A stretch of DNA of 64,000 nt from assembly GCF_030717945.1 (NCBI RefSeq), contig NZ_JAVAIM010000001.1:2712631-2776630 (forward strand), written 5' to 3'. This DNA is from Qipengyuania profundimaris (GTDB lineage: Bacteria > Pseudomonadota > Alphaproteobacteria > Sphingomonadales > Sphingomonadaceae). The notes beneath the pieces are model-generated. The model ran no database searches. It was not told the origin of the DNA and saw only the letters and a list, made by a program, of their open reading frames with translations. Position 1 is the first letter of the stretch, and every line of letters begins with the position of its first letter. Below are positions 1-9,529 of the stretch, piece by piece. The position numbers and the translations under genes were made by a program.

Positions 1-1017
1 GACGTGGGTGCCACGATCGACCAGATCCGCCGCTGCGAGGACGCGGGCGCGGACATCATCCGCGTGTCCTGCCCGACCGAGGAGTCGACCGCGAACTTCG
101 ACCGCATCACCCGCGCGGCCAGCGTGCCGATCGTCGCGGATATCCATTTTCACTACAAGCGCGCGCTTGAGGCTGCCGACAAAGGCGCGGCCTGCTTGCG
201 GATCAATCCGGGCAACATAGGCTCGTCCGAGCGCGTGGCGGAGGTCGTCCGCGCGGCCAAGGCCAATGGCTGCGCCATCCGCATCGGCGTGAATGCCGGC
301 AGCCTCGAGAAAGACCTGCTGGAGAAATACGGCGAGCCCTGCCCCGAAGCGCTGATCGAAAGCGCGCTCGATCATATTAAGCTGCTGCAGGATCACGACT
401 TTCACGAATACAAGGTAGCGGTGAAGGCGAGCGACGTGTTCCTGGCCGTGGCGGCCTATCACGGGCTGGCCGAGGCGGTCGATTGTCCCTTGCATCTCGG
501 CATTACCGAAGCGGGCGGGCTGGTCGGCGGCACGGTCAAGAGCGCACTCGGCATCGGCAGCCTGCTGTGGGCCGGGATCGGCGACACGATCCGCGTCTCG
601 CTTTCGGCCGAGCCGGAGCAGGAAGTGAAGGTCGGCTACGAAATCCTGAAGTCGCTCGGCTTGCGCACCCGCGGCGTGCGAGTGGTGTCATGCCCCAGTT
701 GCTCGCGCCAGGGTTTCGACGTGATCCGCACGGTCGAAGCGCTGGAGAAGAGGCTGGAGCATATCAAGACGCCGATGAGCCTCTCGGTCCTCGGCTGCGT
801 GGTGAACGGCCCCGGCGAGGCGCGCGAGACCGATATCGGCCTGACCGGCGGCGGCAGCGGCAAGCATATGGTCTATCTCTCGGGCGTTAAGGACCACCAT
901 ATCGAGAGCGAGGACATGCTCGACCACATCGTGAAGCTGGTTGAGGAAAAGGCCGCGCTGATCGAGGCGGGCGATGCGATTGCCTTCGACCCGCATGCGA
1001 AGGAAGCGGCGGAATAA
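1..1017 (+). CDS. ispG: 4-hydroxy-3-methylbut-2-enyl diphosphate synthase (5' end outside window)
   Basis: IspG/GcpE reduces methylerythritol cyclodiphosphate to HMBPP in the non-mevalonate isoprenoid pathway in the cytosol. The reading frame is open at base 1, so a few dozen N-terminal residues are missing. The visible part starts in the TIM-barrel domain ([12 protein letters not shown]). The C-terminal half carries the [4Fe-4S] ligands: SCPSCSRQG near visible residue 230 and the third Cys in [10 protein letters not shown] near 265, followed by the conserved Glu of NGPGE. No neighbour belongs to the pathway. Identification is firm; only the start is unknown. Confidence 0.96.
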   Translation, partial: DVGATIDQIRRCEDAGADIIRVSCPTEESTANFDRITRAASVPIVADIHFHYKRALEAADKGAACLRINPGNIGSSERVAEVVRAAKANGCAIRIGVNAGSLEKDLLEKYGEPCPEALIESALDHIKLLQDHDFHEYKVAVKASDVFLAVAAYHGLAEAVDCPLHLGITEAGGLVGGTVKSALGIGSLLWAGIGDTIRVSLSAEPEQEVKVGYEILKSLGLRTRGVRVVSCPSCSRQGFDVIRTVEALEKRLEHIKTPMSLSVLGCVVNGPGEARETDIGLTGGGSGKHMVYLSGVKDHHIESEDMLDHIVKLVEEKAALIEAGDAIAFDPHAKEAAE

Positions 1018-1077
1018 CCCCCCCAGGCGACTGTTCGCTTTACCCGTTTTTAAGCTTGGCCTGCGACATTCGTTCGT

Positions 1078-1611
1078 ATGCGCGAAGCCCTCTTCTTTGC
1101 CGTAGCAGCCGGTTCTTTCGTCGCCATCGTGTGGGGCGGCACCGATGCTGACGCGTCTGCGGAAGGCGATGCGGCAGGGATCGCCGAGGCAAAGGCCGAA
1201 ATCGCGCAGGCCCAGGCCGACAAGAGCTATGCCGCCTGGACTTCAGGCGAAACGATCCTGCCGCGCGAAGGCGACGGGCATTTCTATGCCAGCGTAGCAG
1301 TCAACGGCACGCCGGTGAACTTCATGGTCGATACCGGTGCCAGTATGGTCGCCCTTACCGGCACAGATGCGCGCGCAGCTGGCCTGTACTGGAACGATGC
1401 CGATGTGCGCCCTGTGGCGCGAGGAGCGAGCGGACCGGTCTATGGCGTAAATGTCCAGCTCGACCATGTCTCGCTCGGCGGTCACGAGGCGAGCAATGTC
1501 CCCGGCGTCATCGTCCCCGAGGGCCTCGGCGTCTCTCTGCTCGGCCAGAGCTTCCTGCGCACTATCGAGCCGGTTCGTATCGAGAGCGACCGGATGGTGC
1601 TCGGCGGGTGA
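1078..1611 (+). CDS. retropepsin-like aspartic protease, TIGR02281 type
   Basis: 177-aa protein with an N-terminal hydrophobic segment (residues 4-20) that should anchor it in the inner membrane or act as a signal peptide. An Ala/Glu-rich stretch follows, then a single-domain clan AA protease. The catalytic motif is FMVDTGAS (Asp near residue 85) and the flap/second half ends in GLGVSLLGQSFL, as in bacterial single-domain retropepsins. These are thought to act as homodimers in the periplasm, with unknown substrates. It stands alone, 61 bases after ispG. The ATG at 1078 gives the full hydrophobic N-terminus. Confidence 0.85.
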   Translation: MREALFFAVAAGSFVAIVWGGTDADASAEGDAAGIAEAKAEIAQAQADKSYAAWTSGETILPREGDGHFYASVAVNGTPVNFMVDTGASMVALTGTDARAAGLYWNDADVRPVARGASGPVYGVNVQLDHVSLGGHEASNVPGVIVPEGLGVSLLGQSFLRTIEPVRIESDRMVLGG

Positions 1612-1666
1612 CGAACCGACGAATTGTTCATGGTGCCGTTATCGCGGCTCTGCTACATTCGGTCTG

Positions 1667-2362
1667 ATGAGACGGCGCGATCTTCTGACGGGGACGCTGG
1701 CAGCGGGTGCAATCGCTGCCGTTCCCGCGCGTGTGTTTGCCCAAGTCAATCCTTATGCTGCACGCGACCGTGTGCTGCTTGAGATCGCGCGCGAACAGCT
1801 CGCCCGTGTCGGCGGGGATATCTGGAAGCGGGACATCGTCGGGATCGCCGATTTCGGCGTCCATTCGGCGGAGCGGCGGTTCTATTTCGTGGATGTCGAG
1901 AACGAGCGCGTGGCGAATTACCACGTCAGCCATGGCGACGGTTCCGATCCGGAGCACGACGGGTGGCTGAATCGCTATTCGAACGTCGAAGGCTCGCATT
2001 GCACCAGCCGCGGCGCTTACATGACGCGCAGCTGGTATGTCGGGAAGTTCGGCACCTCGATCCGGCTAGACGGGCTCGACCCGACCAATTCCAACGCCCT
2101 GCCCCGCGCGATCGTGATGCATAAGGCAGGCTATGCTACGCCGGAGCATGTCGCGCGCTGGGGCCGCCTCGGCCGCTCGAACGGCTGCTTCGCCATGGGT
2201 CCCGAGCAGTTCGACCGTGCTTTGATCGACCTGTCGGGCGGACGCCTGCTCTTTGCCGACAGCCTCGGCATCCAGAACGACGGTCGGCGCATCGCGTCAC
2301 AGGAATTGCTGCGCCGAGAAGACGGCGGGACCTTCGAACGAACGGTGCCGGGGGCGTTCTGA
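1667..2362 (+). CDS. murein L,D-transpeptidase catalytic-domain family protein (YkuD_2-like)
   Basis: The chosen ATG at 1667 gives a protein beginning MRRRDLLTGTL, a twin-arginine-like signal followed by a hydrophobic stretch and an ALA/FAQ-type cleavage region, so export is expected. The frame stays open upstream but that extension has no signal. The core is YkuD_2-like (PF13645): a conserved Ser/His/Cys region with VMHKAGYATPEH and GRSNGCFAM, where the Cys is the expected nucleophile. Such proteins resemble L,D-transpeptidases, but the exact peptidoglycan reaction is not established. 231 aa. A second, unrelated-type L,D-transpeptidase lies convergently at 2847-4271. Confidence 0.82.
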   Translation: MRRRDLLTGTLAAGAIAAVPARVFAQVNPYAARDRVLLEIAREQLARVGGDIWKRDIVGIADFGVHSAERRFYFVDVENERVANYHVSHGDGSDPEHDGWLNRYSNVEGSHCTSRGAYMTRSWYVGKFGTSIRLDGLDPTNSNALPRAIVMHKAGYATPEHVARWGRLGRSNGCFAMGPEQFDRALIDLSGGRLLFADSLGIQNDGRRIASQELLRREDGGTFERTVPGAF

Positions 2363-2445
2363 GCGACACGAGAGAGGCGCTCGGTTTCCGCGAAGTCGGC
2401 GATCTCCTGCTTCGCCCGCTGATCTTCGGAACGTTCGGCGGCGGG

Positions 2446-2850
2446 ATGCTCTATGTTGCGATGATTCAGATACTGAGCGCGATTGATAGCGGGAGCGAAG
2501 CAAGCGCGTCCGGCGTTGGGCTGGGCCTGTTTTTCGCCGCCTTCACAGTCATCCCGCTGGTTGCGGCACCTTTCATAATGGCGTCGCTCGCCACATTCGG
2601 TGCGCTCGCCGCCGTGATCGTCGATCGGATGGGGACACCCCGCTATGCCTCGCTGGGCGTGATCTTCGCTTTTGCCGCCGTGCCGATTTTCATCTTCGCA
2701 GTGATCTTCAGTTACGAGGATGAGACTCTCTGGCAAAGGCTTGCCGGCCCTTTCACCCTGGCCGGTCCCTTTGCCTTCGCCGCAGCACTCAGCCTGTGGC
2801 ACGAGATGCTGAAACGAAAGCGGCGGATCGAAGGCTCGATACCTACCTAG
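2446..2850 (+). CDS. small integral membrane protein, unrecognised
   Basis: 134 aa from the ATG at 2446, with four likely membrane helices, ending in a basic tail (KRKRR). The first helix (PLIFGTFGGGMLYVAMIQIL) begins before this Met, so the real start is probably upstream. No ATG, GTG or TTG is available in frame. A CTG at 2359 overlaps the previous stop and has GGGGG 5 bases upstream, which would give 163 aa. The stop overlaps that of the convergent transpeptidase by three bases. No family recognised. Confidence 0.6.
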   Translation: MLYVAMIQILSAIDSGSEASASGVGLGLFFAAFTVIPLVAAPFIMASLATFGALAAVIVDRMGTPRYASLGVIFAFAAVPIFIFAVIFSYEDETLWQRLAGPFTLAGPFAFAAALSLWHEMLKRKRRIEGSIPT

Positions 2851-4271
2851 GTCTGCATGTCGTCGATGATCTCGACGGCTTCTTCGCTCGTCTCGCGCGC
2901 GCGGTCGCGCTGGCGCGGAGCGTCCAGCGCGGCGAGCACCGGGGCGTCGCGGCCATAGATGTCGGCGAACTTGGTCAGATTGCCGTTCACGTCCACGCCC
3001 ATGGTGAAATAGGTGATGTAGACCGGCCACTGCCGTTCCATCGCATAGCGCGTGTATTCGCCACTCTGGGTGATCTCGGAGACTTCCTCCTGAATGCGCG
3101 GAAGGTCTTCCTTACTTTTCGCATTGCCCAGCATCGACATGGTCATCGCCAGTTCGCGAGCACCCTGCACGCGGATGCAGCCGTGGCTCAATGCGCGGTT
3201 GTCTTGGGCGAACAGGTGGCGGCTCGGCGTGTCGTGGAGGAAGATCGCATGCTCATTCGGCATGTCGAGCTTCATCAGGCCGAGCGAATTGCCCGGGCCC
3301 GGCTGCTGCACCACCGTGACCCAACCGTTGGCACCCTTGGTCGCCTTGTAGCCATTGGCCCGCGCCCAGCCGGGATTGCCCAGCACCTTGGCGCCCAGAC
3401 CTTCGCCTTTCACGATCGATTGCGGGACGGTCCAGGTCGGGTTGTAGATCACCGCTTCCACCATCTCGGCGAGCTGCGGCGTCGCGGTGCGGCCGGGCTT
3501 GCCGACGACCACGCGGTAATTCTTGATGATCCGGTCGTTGACCGTCAGCCGCAACTGATATTCCGGCACATTGGTGAGCAGGTACCGCTTGCCGAGGTCC
3601 TGCCCCAGCCAGCGCCAGCGGTCCATGTTCGCGCGGATCAGCTTGCGCGATTTCGCATCGGTGGTCTTGGCCAGCTCTTCCTTGAGCCGCGCGTAATCGG
3701 GCGCGACGGGATTGAGCGAAGCCAGCGTCTCGGCGATCTGACCGGTGGCGAGCGCATTCTCGAGCAGCTTGTGCGTCGGGTTGGTGTCCGCGTCGGGATC
3801 GACCACGAACCACTGCTTGCGCGCGTCCATCGGTGTGCGGCCGTCGCGCAGATCCTCGACCAGCCACACGAAGATTTGGCTGGCGATTTCGTTGAGCGCG
3901 GGGCTCTCACCCGCCGTGATCGCGGACTGCAACGCAGCGCTGTCGTAATCCGCCGGGACCAGCCCTTCGGCTTCGACGGTCGGGATGAAGGCGAGCAGCT
4001 TGGCCGCATCGGCGGCGCTCCATTCGCCGACCAGCGAAGGAATTTCCTGCACCACCTCGCCGCTGCGCATGCGGATATCGCCGAAGGCATCGTCGACGCT
4101 CTGCTGTGCATTCATCTGCGGCGCGGCTTCGCGCATGTCCGGCAGCGGCTCGCTGACTTTCTCAGGCTCGGGCGGCAGGAGATTTTCCGGCGCATTGTCC
4201 TGCGCTATGGCCGAAGTCGCGACGAGCGCTGCGCTGCATGCGGTGCCGATAAGGAATTTCATCTTGGTCAT
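2847..4271 (-). CDS. L,D-transpeptidase, YcbB/LdtD-like (YkuD domain)
   Basis: About 474 aa. N-terminal signal peptide (MKFLIGTACSAALVATSAIAQ), a long scaffold region, then a YkuD catalytic domain in the C-terminal half with HDTPSR and LSHGCIRV, the His and nucleophilic Cys of L,D-transpeptidases. Size and architecture match the large YcbB/LdtD class that makes 3-3 cross-links in periplasmic peptidoglycan. Three starts are possible: GTG 4280, ATG 4271, ATG 4262. ATG 4271 is preferred because GGTGGAA lies just upstream. The gene is single and converges on the small membrane protein. Confidence 0.9.
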   Translation of the reverse strand: MTKMKFLIGTACSAALVATSAIAQDNAPENLLPPEPEKVSEPLPDMREAAPQMNAQQSVDDAFGDIRMRSGEVVQEIPSLVGEWSAADAAKLLAFIPTVEAEGLVPADYDSAALQSAITAGESPALNEIASQIFVWLVEDLRDGRTPMDARKQWFVVDPDADTNPTHKLLENALATGQIAETLASLNPVAPDYARLKEELAKTTDAKSRKLIRANMDRWRWLGQDLGKRYLLTNVPEYQLRLTVNDRIIKNYRVVVGKPGRTATPQLAEMVEAVIYNPTWTVPQSIVKGEGLGAKVLGNPGWARANGYKATKGANGWVTVVQQPGPGNSLGLMKLDMPNEHAIFLHDTPSRHLFAQDNRALSHGCIRVQGARELAMTMSMLGNAKSKEDLPRIQEEVSEITQSGEYTRYAMERQWPVYITYFTMGVDVNGNLTKFADIYGRDAPVLAALDAPRQRDRARETSEEAVEIIDDMQT

Positions 4272-4420
4272 CTGTTCCACCAGTTGCGCCGCCAGTCCCG
4301 ATTGGCGGACAGCGGCAATATAAGCGATTGCCTGCGACTGTCCAAGAAACTGGCTGTCGAAAGGCTGAACTGGCGCACATTTTAATGACGAAACCGGGCC
4401 TCGCCCCTAGGGACGCACGG

Positions 4421-5308
4421 ATGAGCGCGTCCGCATCTCCTCTCAGGCCCGTGCTGGCGACCGCTGCCGGTATCGCGATGCTCTCGCTGATGGATGCCTT
4501 CATGAAAAACGCCGCGCTGGCGATGGGCGCCTATATGGCGGCACTGATGCGGGCCGGGATTGCTTTCGCGCTCGTGGCGCCGATCTGGCTCGCGCTCCGC
4601 TCGAAATGGCCTGCCCGCGCCGTCATGAAAATCCACCTGACGCGCGGTGCGGTCGGTTCGATCATGGCGCTGACCTTCTTCTTCGCGCTGACGAAGCTGC
4701 CGCTGGCGGAAACGATCGCGATTTCCTTCGTTGCGCCGATCGTCTCGCTTTACCTCGCGGCGTTTCTGCTCGGCGAGCGCCTGCGCCCCCGCGCCGTTTG
4801 GGGCGCGGTGCTGGGCCTTGTGGGCGTACTCGTGATCGTGGGAGGCAAGTTCGGCAGGGGCAATCTCAACGAAGACACGATGGTCGGTCTTGCGTCGATC
4901 ACACTCTCGGCCCTACTCTACGCCTGGAACCTGGTGCTGCAACGCCAGCAGGCCTTGGTCGCCAAGCCGCTGGAGGTCGCGACATTCTACATGGGGATCG
5001 CTGGCTGCATCTACCTGCTCGCAGCGCCGTTCCTGTTTCGCCTCCCGCCGACCGAGGCGCTCGGCGATGTGACGGCAGGTGCACTCCTGACGGTAGGCGG
5101 CGCGCTGACGATGGCGTGGGCCTATGCGCGGGCGGAAGCACAGGTGCTGGTCCCGCTTGAATATTCCAGCTTCGTCTGGGCCTCGCTCTTCGGCTGGCTC
5201 ATGCTGGGAGAGAATGTGACCTGGACCGCGGCAGGCGGCGCAGTCCTGATCGTGGCGGGCTGCTGGATTGCCACCACCGGCGTCAGGCCGGAACCGGCTG
5301 CCGTCTAG
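4421..5308 (+). CDS. DMT-superfamily EamA-type exporter
   Basis: 295 aa with ten predicted membrane helices arranged as two EamA repeats (MSLMDAF... and the second half from about residue 150), typical of drug/metabolite transporters. The ATG at 4421 is chosen because AGGGA lies 7 bases upstream; ATG 4385 is in frame but lacks a good ribosome site. Substrate cannot be told from sequence; homologues export amino acids, purines or metabolites. Its stop overlaps the stop region of a small minus-strand gene by four bases. Confidence 0.85.
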   Translation: MSASASPLRPVLATAAGIAMLSLMDAFMKNAALAMGAYMAALMRAGIAFALVAPIWLALRSKWPARAVMKIHLTRGAVGSIMALTFFFALTKLPLAETIAISFVAPIVSLYLAAFLLGERLRPRAVWGAVLGLVGVLVIVGGKFGRGNLNEDTMVGLASITLSALLYAWNLVLQRQQALVAKPLEVATFYMGIAGCIYLLAAPFLFRLPPTEALGDVTAGALLTVGGALTMAWAYARAEAQVLVPLEYSSFVWASLFGWLMLGENVTWTAAGGAVLIVAGCWIATTGVRPEPAAV

Positions 5309-5454
5309 CGGACTGGTCGTTCGGCCGCCGTCGCGGTTTCTTCCGCGAAAGTGAATGCCGCGGTGAAGCAGCCTGCAACGATAAGCGATCCGGCGACGAT
5401 CGCCGTGCGGATGGTGCGCTTCGTGCGCTGCCGTTTGATGGTTTGCGAACCCAT
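5305..5454 (-). CDS. 49-aa single-span membrane peptide
   Basis: Short reading frame read on the minus strand, beginning MGSQTIKRQRTKRTIRTAIV. It has a basic N-terminus (8 Lys/Arg in the first 16 residues), one hydrophobic segment (AIVAGSLIVAGCFTAAFTF) and a short acidic/polar tail ending ERPVR. AGGGGA lies 6 bases before the ATG, a good ribosome site. It fills the gap between the DMT exporter and acnA and overlaps the exporter's end by four bases. No family recognised. The ribosome site, charge pattern and exact fit support a real gene, but coding is inferred. Confidence 0.55.
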   Translation of the reverse strand: MGSQTIKRQRTKRTIRTAIVAGSLIVAGCFTAAFTFAEETATAAERPVR

Positions 5455-5685
5455 TGATGTTCCCCTTGTGGTCGCAGTGCGAACGCGTCACGCGCTCCAT
5501 GCAATCAAGAATGCCATTATTTTGCCTTAATAAGCCCTGAAGCAGCCTTTTCGTTCCCGCAATGCTTGCGCTGGAGCACGCAGCACCCTTGATTTTTACC
5601 CGTTTTGCGCGCAGGTGCGCGGCACATTCGGCCGCTCCAGCCATTGGTCCGGTGACGGCTCTCAACTGAAAGGAAAATCGCGCGC

Positions 5686-8361
5686 ATGACCCAGGTCGGC
5701 AAGGACACGCTCGGAACCCGCTCCACCCTCACCGTGAACGGCAAGGATTACGCTTACTACTCCTTCGCCAAGGCTGCGGAAAAGATCGGCGACGTGTCGA
5801 AACTGCCATTCAGCCTCAAGGTCCTGCTGGAGAACATGCTGCGGTTCGAAGACGACGGCTTCACCGTTTCGACCGACGATGCGAAGGCGATCGCCGACTG
5901 GCAGAAGGACCCCAAGACCGGCAAGGAAATCCAGTACCGCCCGGCGCGCGTGCTGTTGCAGGATTTCACCGGTGTGCCTTGCGTGGTCGACCTCGCCGCC
6001 ATGCGCGATGCGATCGGCAAGCTCGGTGGCGACACCTCAAAGATCAATCCTCAGGTTCCGGTGAACCTCGTGATCGACCACTCGGTCATGGTCGACGAAT
6101 TCGGACACCCCAAGGCGTTCGAGAAGAACGTCGAACTCGAATACGCCCGGAATGCGGAACGGTACGACTTCCTCAAATGGGGCTCGAAGAGCTTCGAGAA
6201 CTTCTCCGCCGTGCCTCCGGGCACCGGCATCTGCCACCAGGTGAACCTCGAATATATCGGCAAGGGCGTGTGGTCTTCCGAGGACCCCGACGGGCAGGCT
6301 ATCGCCTATCCCGACACCTGCGTCGGCACCGACAGTCACACGACGATGATCAACGGCCTCGGCGTGCTTGGCTGGGGCGTCGGCGGGATCGAGGCGGAAG
6401 CCGCGATGCTCGGCCAGCCGATTTCGATGCTCATCCCCGAAGTCGTCGGCTTCAAGCTGACCGGCGCGATGGCCGAAGGCGTGACCGCCACCGACCTTGT
6501 GTTGACCTGCGTGCAAATGCTGCGCGAAGTCGGCGTGGTCGGCCGCTTCGTCGAATTCTACGGCGAAGGCGTCGCAAATCTCACCCTCGCCGACCGCGCG
6601 ACGATCGCCAACATGGCCCCCGAATACGGCGCGACCTGCGGCTTCTTCGGCATCGACGACAAGACGCTGGAATACATGCGTCTGACCGGTCGCGACGAAG
6701 AAACGATCGCGCTGGTCGAAGCCTATTCGAAAGAACAGGGCATGTGGTTCACGCCGGAAAACGAGCCGGTGTTCACCAAGACGCTCGACCTCGACCTGTC
6801 GAAGGTCGTCCCCAGCCTCGCCGGACCCAAGCGCCCGCAGGACCGTGTCGCGCTGCCGCAGGTGGACGAGCTGTTCAACACCGATTTGAAGTCGATCTAC
6901 GGCAAGGACCAGCCGCTGCGCGTCGACGTGGAAGATACGCACCATGATGTCGGCGATGGCGATGTGGTCATTGCGGCCATCACCAGCTGCACCAATACCT
7001 CCAACCCAGATGTGCTGATTGCGGCCGGCCTTGTCGCCAAGAAAGCGCATGAGAAGGGCCTTAAGCCCAAGCCGTGGGTCAAGACCAGCCTCGCACCGGG
7101 TTCGCAGGTGGTTACCGACTACCTCGTGAAGTCGGGGCTGCAGGACGATCTCAACGCCATGGGCTTCGACCTCGTCGGCTATGGCTGCACCACCTGCATC
7201 GGCAACTCGGGCCCGCTTGCGCCGCCGATCAGCAAGGCCATCAACGGCAATGATATCGTCGCCGCCAGTGTCCTGTCGGGCAACCGCAATTTCGAAGGCC
7301 GCGTGTCGCCCGACGTGCGCGCCAACTTCCTCGCTTCGCCGCCGCTCGTGGTCGCCTATTCGATCCTCGGCACGGTGACGCAGGACATCACCGAAACTCC
7401 GCTGGGGCAGGACCAGCACGGTAACGACGTGATGCTGGCCGATGTCTGGCCGACCAATCAGGAAATTGCCGAACATCGCGCAGCCAATATCGACCGCCAG
7501 ATGTTCGAAAGCCGCTATGCCGACGTCTACAAGGGTGACGAGCACTGGCAGGCGATCAATGTGGAAGCGTCGGACACCTATCGCTGGAACCCGACCAGCA
7601 CCTATGTCGCCAGCCCGCCGTTCTTCGAGGGCATGGAGATGGAGCCCGCTCCGGTCACCGACATCACCGATGCGAAGCCGCTGGCGATCCTCGGCGATTC
7701 GACCACGACCGACCACATCAGCCCGGCCGGCTCGATCAAGGAAGATTCGCCCGCTGGCGAATACCTCAAGAGCCACCAAGTCTCGAAGGCGGACTTCAAC
7801 AGCTATGGCTCGCGCCGCGGCAACCATGAGGTCATGATGCGCGGCACCTTCGCCAATATCCGCATCAAGAACGAAATGGTCCCCGGCGTCGAGGGTGGCT
7901 ACACCACCTACAAGGGCGAGCAGATGCCGATCTACGATGCGGCGATGAAGCACAAGGAAGACGGCACGCCGCTCGTCGTCATCGCGGGCAAGGAATACGG
8001 CACCGGCTCCAGCCGCGACTGGGCAGCCAAGGGCACTATCCTGCTCGGCGTGCGCGCTGTCATCGTCGAGAGCTACGAGCGTATCCACCGCTCGAACCTG
8101 ATCGGCATGGGCGTGCTGCCGCTGCAGTTTAAGGACGGCGACACGCGCCAGAGCCTTGGCCTTGGCGCGAACGACACCTTCTCGATCAAGGGCCTTGCCG
8201 ATCTGACCCCCGGGCAGGACGTCGAAGTGGAAGTCACGCATGAGGACGGCTCCAAGGCCAGCTTCACTGCGCTGTGCCGCATCGATACAGCCAACGAGAT
8301 GGAGTATTACCGCAACGGCGGCATCCTCCATTACGTGCTGCGCAAGCTGGCCGCCGCGTGA
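5686..8361 (+). CDS. acnA: aconitate hydratase A
   Basis: 891 aa, the usual length of the AcnA/IRP-type aconitase of the citric acid cycle (citrate to isocitrate). Cluster ligands are visible: [10 protein letters not shown] near residue 435 and [12 protein letters not shown] near 500. The swivel domain is C-terminal, with [15 protein letters not shown] and [19 protein letters not shown] lies about 8 bases before the ATG. The stop overlaps the GTG of the next gene, so the rhodanese lipoprotein is probably translated from the same mRNA. Confidence 0.97.
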   Translation: MTQVGKDTLGTRSTLTVNGKDYAYYSFAKAAEKIGDVSKLPFSLKVLLENMLRFEDDGFTVSTDDAKAIADWQKDPKTGKEIQYRPARVLLQDFTGVPCVVDLAAMRDAIGKLGGDTSKINPQVPVNLVIDHSVMVDEFGHPKAFEKNVELEYARNAERYDFLKWGSKSFENFSAVPPGTGICHQVNLEYIGKGVWSSEDPDGQAIAYPDTCVGTDSHTTMINGLGVLGWGVGGIEAEAAMLGQPISMLIPEVVGFKLTGAMAEGVTATDLVLTCVQMLREVGVVGRFVEFYGEGVANLTLADRATIANMAPEYGATCGFFGIDDKTLEYMRLTGRDEETIALVEAYSKEQGMWFTPENEPVFTKTLDLDLSKVVPSLAGPKRPQDRVALPQVDELFNTDLKSIYGKDQPLRVDVEDTHHDVGDGDVVIAAITSCTNTSNPDVLIAAGLVAKKAHEKGLKPKPWVKTSLAPGSQVVTDYLVKSGLQDDLNAMGFDLVGYGCTTCIGNSGPLAPPISKAINGNDIVAASVLSGNRNFEGRVSPDVRANFLASPPLVVAYSILGTVTQDITETPLGQDQHGNDVMLADVWPTNQEIAEHRAANIDRQMFESRYADVYKGDEHWQAINVEASDTYRWNPTSTYVASPPFFEGMEMEPAPVTDITDAKPLAILGDSTTTDHISPAGSIKEDSPAGEYLKSHQVSKADFNSYGSRRGNHEVMMRGTFANIRIKNEMVPGVEGGYTTYKGEQMPIYDAAMKHKEDGTPLVVIAGKEYGTGSSRDWAAKGTILLGVRAVIVESYERIHRSNLIGMGVLPLQFKDGDTRQSLGLGANDTFSIKGLADLTPGQDVEVEVTHEDGSKASFTALCRIDTANEMEYYRNGGILHYVLRKLAAA

Positions 8362-8780
8362 TCCGGCAGGCGCTCTTCACCGGTCTGGCGGCGGGGCTAC
8401 TCGCCGCCTGTGCCGGTGGCGGAGCACAGGCCGAGGACACGCAGATCGCGGGTGCCGACGCCGGTGTCCTGACGATCGAGCCGCGCGCGCTCTCGACACG
8501 GCTGGAGGCCGGTGAACCGATCCAGCTGATCGATGTGCGCACGCCCGAAGAGTTTGCGGAGGGCCATCTCGAAGGGGCGGTCAACATACCGCTCGACACA
8601 TTCGATCCTGCCGCTCTGCCCGACCCGGAGGGCGGGCAGCGAGTGCTCTATTGCCGGTCGGACCGTCGCTCCGGCATCGCCGCCGACCGTCTATCGGAGG
8701 CTACGGGCCGCAATGCAGTGCATCTCGAGGGCGGCATTCTCGCCTGGGAAGCCGCCGGGTTGCCCGTCCAGCGTAACTGA
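8358..8780 (+). CDS. rhodanese-like lipoprotein
   Basis: 140 aa from a GTG that overlaps the acnA stop (GTGA), which implies translational coupling. The N-terminus is a lipoprotein signal with lipobox LLAAC (Cys 18). The rest is one rhodanese domain: [21 protein letters not shown], then the active-site loop YCRSDRRS (Cys near 99), and the C-terminal [13 protein letters not shown]. Single-domain exported rhodaneses may carry sulfane sulfur in the periplasm. The loop length suits sulfur rather than phosphate. The specific partner is unknown. Confidence 0.85.
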   Translation: MIRQALFTGLAAGLLAACAGGGAQAEDTQIAGADAGVLTIEPRALSTRLEAGEPIQLIDVRTPEEFAEGHLEGAVNIPLDTFDPAALPDPEGGQRVLYCRSDRRSGIAADRLSEATGRNAVHLEGGILAWEAAGLPVQRN

Positions 8781-8796
8781 AGGCCGGCGGCGCAAT

Positions 8797-9513
8797 ATGT
8801 CGCTCCGCTCACGCCTCGCGCAGATCGTCGGCGGCACCACGCCCGACCCGATGGCCGACCCTGTCAAACTGGCAAGGATCGGCGATGATGTCCGCGCGCG
8901 ACTGGCAGCAAACCCTAGCGCCGAGGAGCGCGGCGGGCGCAAGGCCGAACTGTTCCTGCTCCCCGGCTTCCTCAGCGCCGCGCAATGCGCCGATCTGGTG
9001 ACGATCATCGAAACCCGCCTGCGCCCATCGACGCTGTTTTCGGAAAGCCAGTATCCCTCCGGGCGGACAAGCTCGACGCATTTCTTCGCCACCGAAGCGC
9101 CCGAAACTACCGCGCTCGGCCGCATGATCGACGAGGTGCTCGGGATCGACCGCGTGCATGCTGAAACGATCCAGGGGCAGCGTTACCTCGAAGGCGAGGA
9201 ATACCGCCACCATTGCGATTTTTTCCGCAGCGAGCGCCCGCATTGGCGGCAAGAGCGGCGGCGCGGCGGGCAGCGTAGCTGGTCGGCCATGGTCTATCTG
9301 AACACGGTGGACGAAGGCGGCGCGACCGAATTCCCGCGACTTGGCCTGACCATCACGCCCGAGCCGGGCCTACTGGTCGCCTGGAACAATATGGATCGCA
9401 AGGGCCGCCCGAACCGCAATACGCGGCACGCGGCCCTGCCGGTGACGGCGGGCCGCAAATACGTAATCACCCAATGGTACCGCCAGGGCGAGTGGAGCCG
9501 CAACTACCGTTGA
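8797..9513 (+). CDS. 2-oxoglutarate/Fe(II)-dependent prolyl 4-hydroxylase-like oxygenase
   Basis: 238 aa. The C-terminal two-thirds is a P4Hc double-stranded beta-helix: the HxD pair is in YRHHCDFF (near 137), the distal iron His in TRHAALPV, and the 2-oxoglutarate-binding basic residue in GRKYVITQWYR. TSSTHFF upstream fits the P4H family. The start ATG 8797 lies 16 bases after the rhodanese gene, so it is probably the third gene of the acnA transcript. Bacterial members hydroxylate prolines in proteins such as EF-Tu; the substrate here is not known. Confidence 0.83.
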   Translation: MSLRSRLAQIVGGTTPDPMADPVKLARIGDDVRARLAANPSAEERGGRKAELFLLPGFLSAAQCADLVTIIETRLRPSTLFSESQYPSGRTSSTHFFATEAPETTALGRMIDEVLGIDRVHAETIQGQRYLEGEEYRHHCDFFRSERPHWRQERRRGGQRSWSAMVYLNTVDEGGATEFPRLGLTITPEPGLLVAWNNMDRKGRPNRNTRHAALPVTAGRKYVITQWYRQGEWSRNYR

Positions 9514-9529
9514 GGCTGCACGCCAGCGC

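Noticed and set aside
2796-4385. 529-codon plus-strand frame opposite the L,D-transpeptidase
   Set aside because: Composition and lack of motifs mark it as the mirror of the real gene with the HGC motif.
6037-8331. Long minus-strand frame opposite acnA
   Set aside because: Mirror of a conserved enzyme; no ribosome site or motif.
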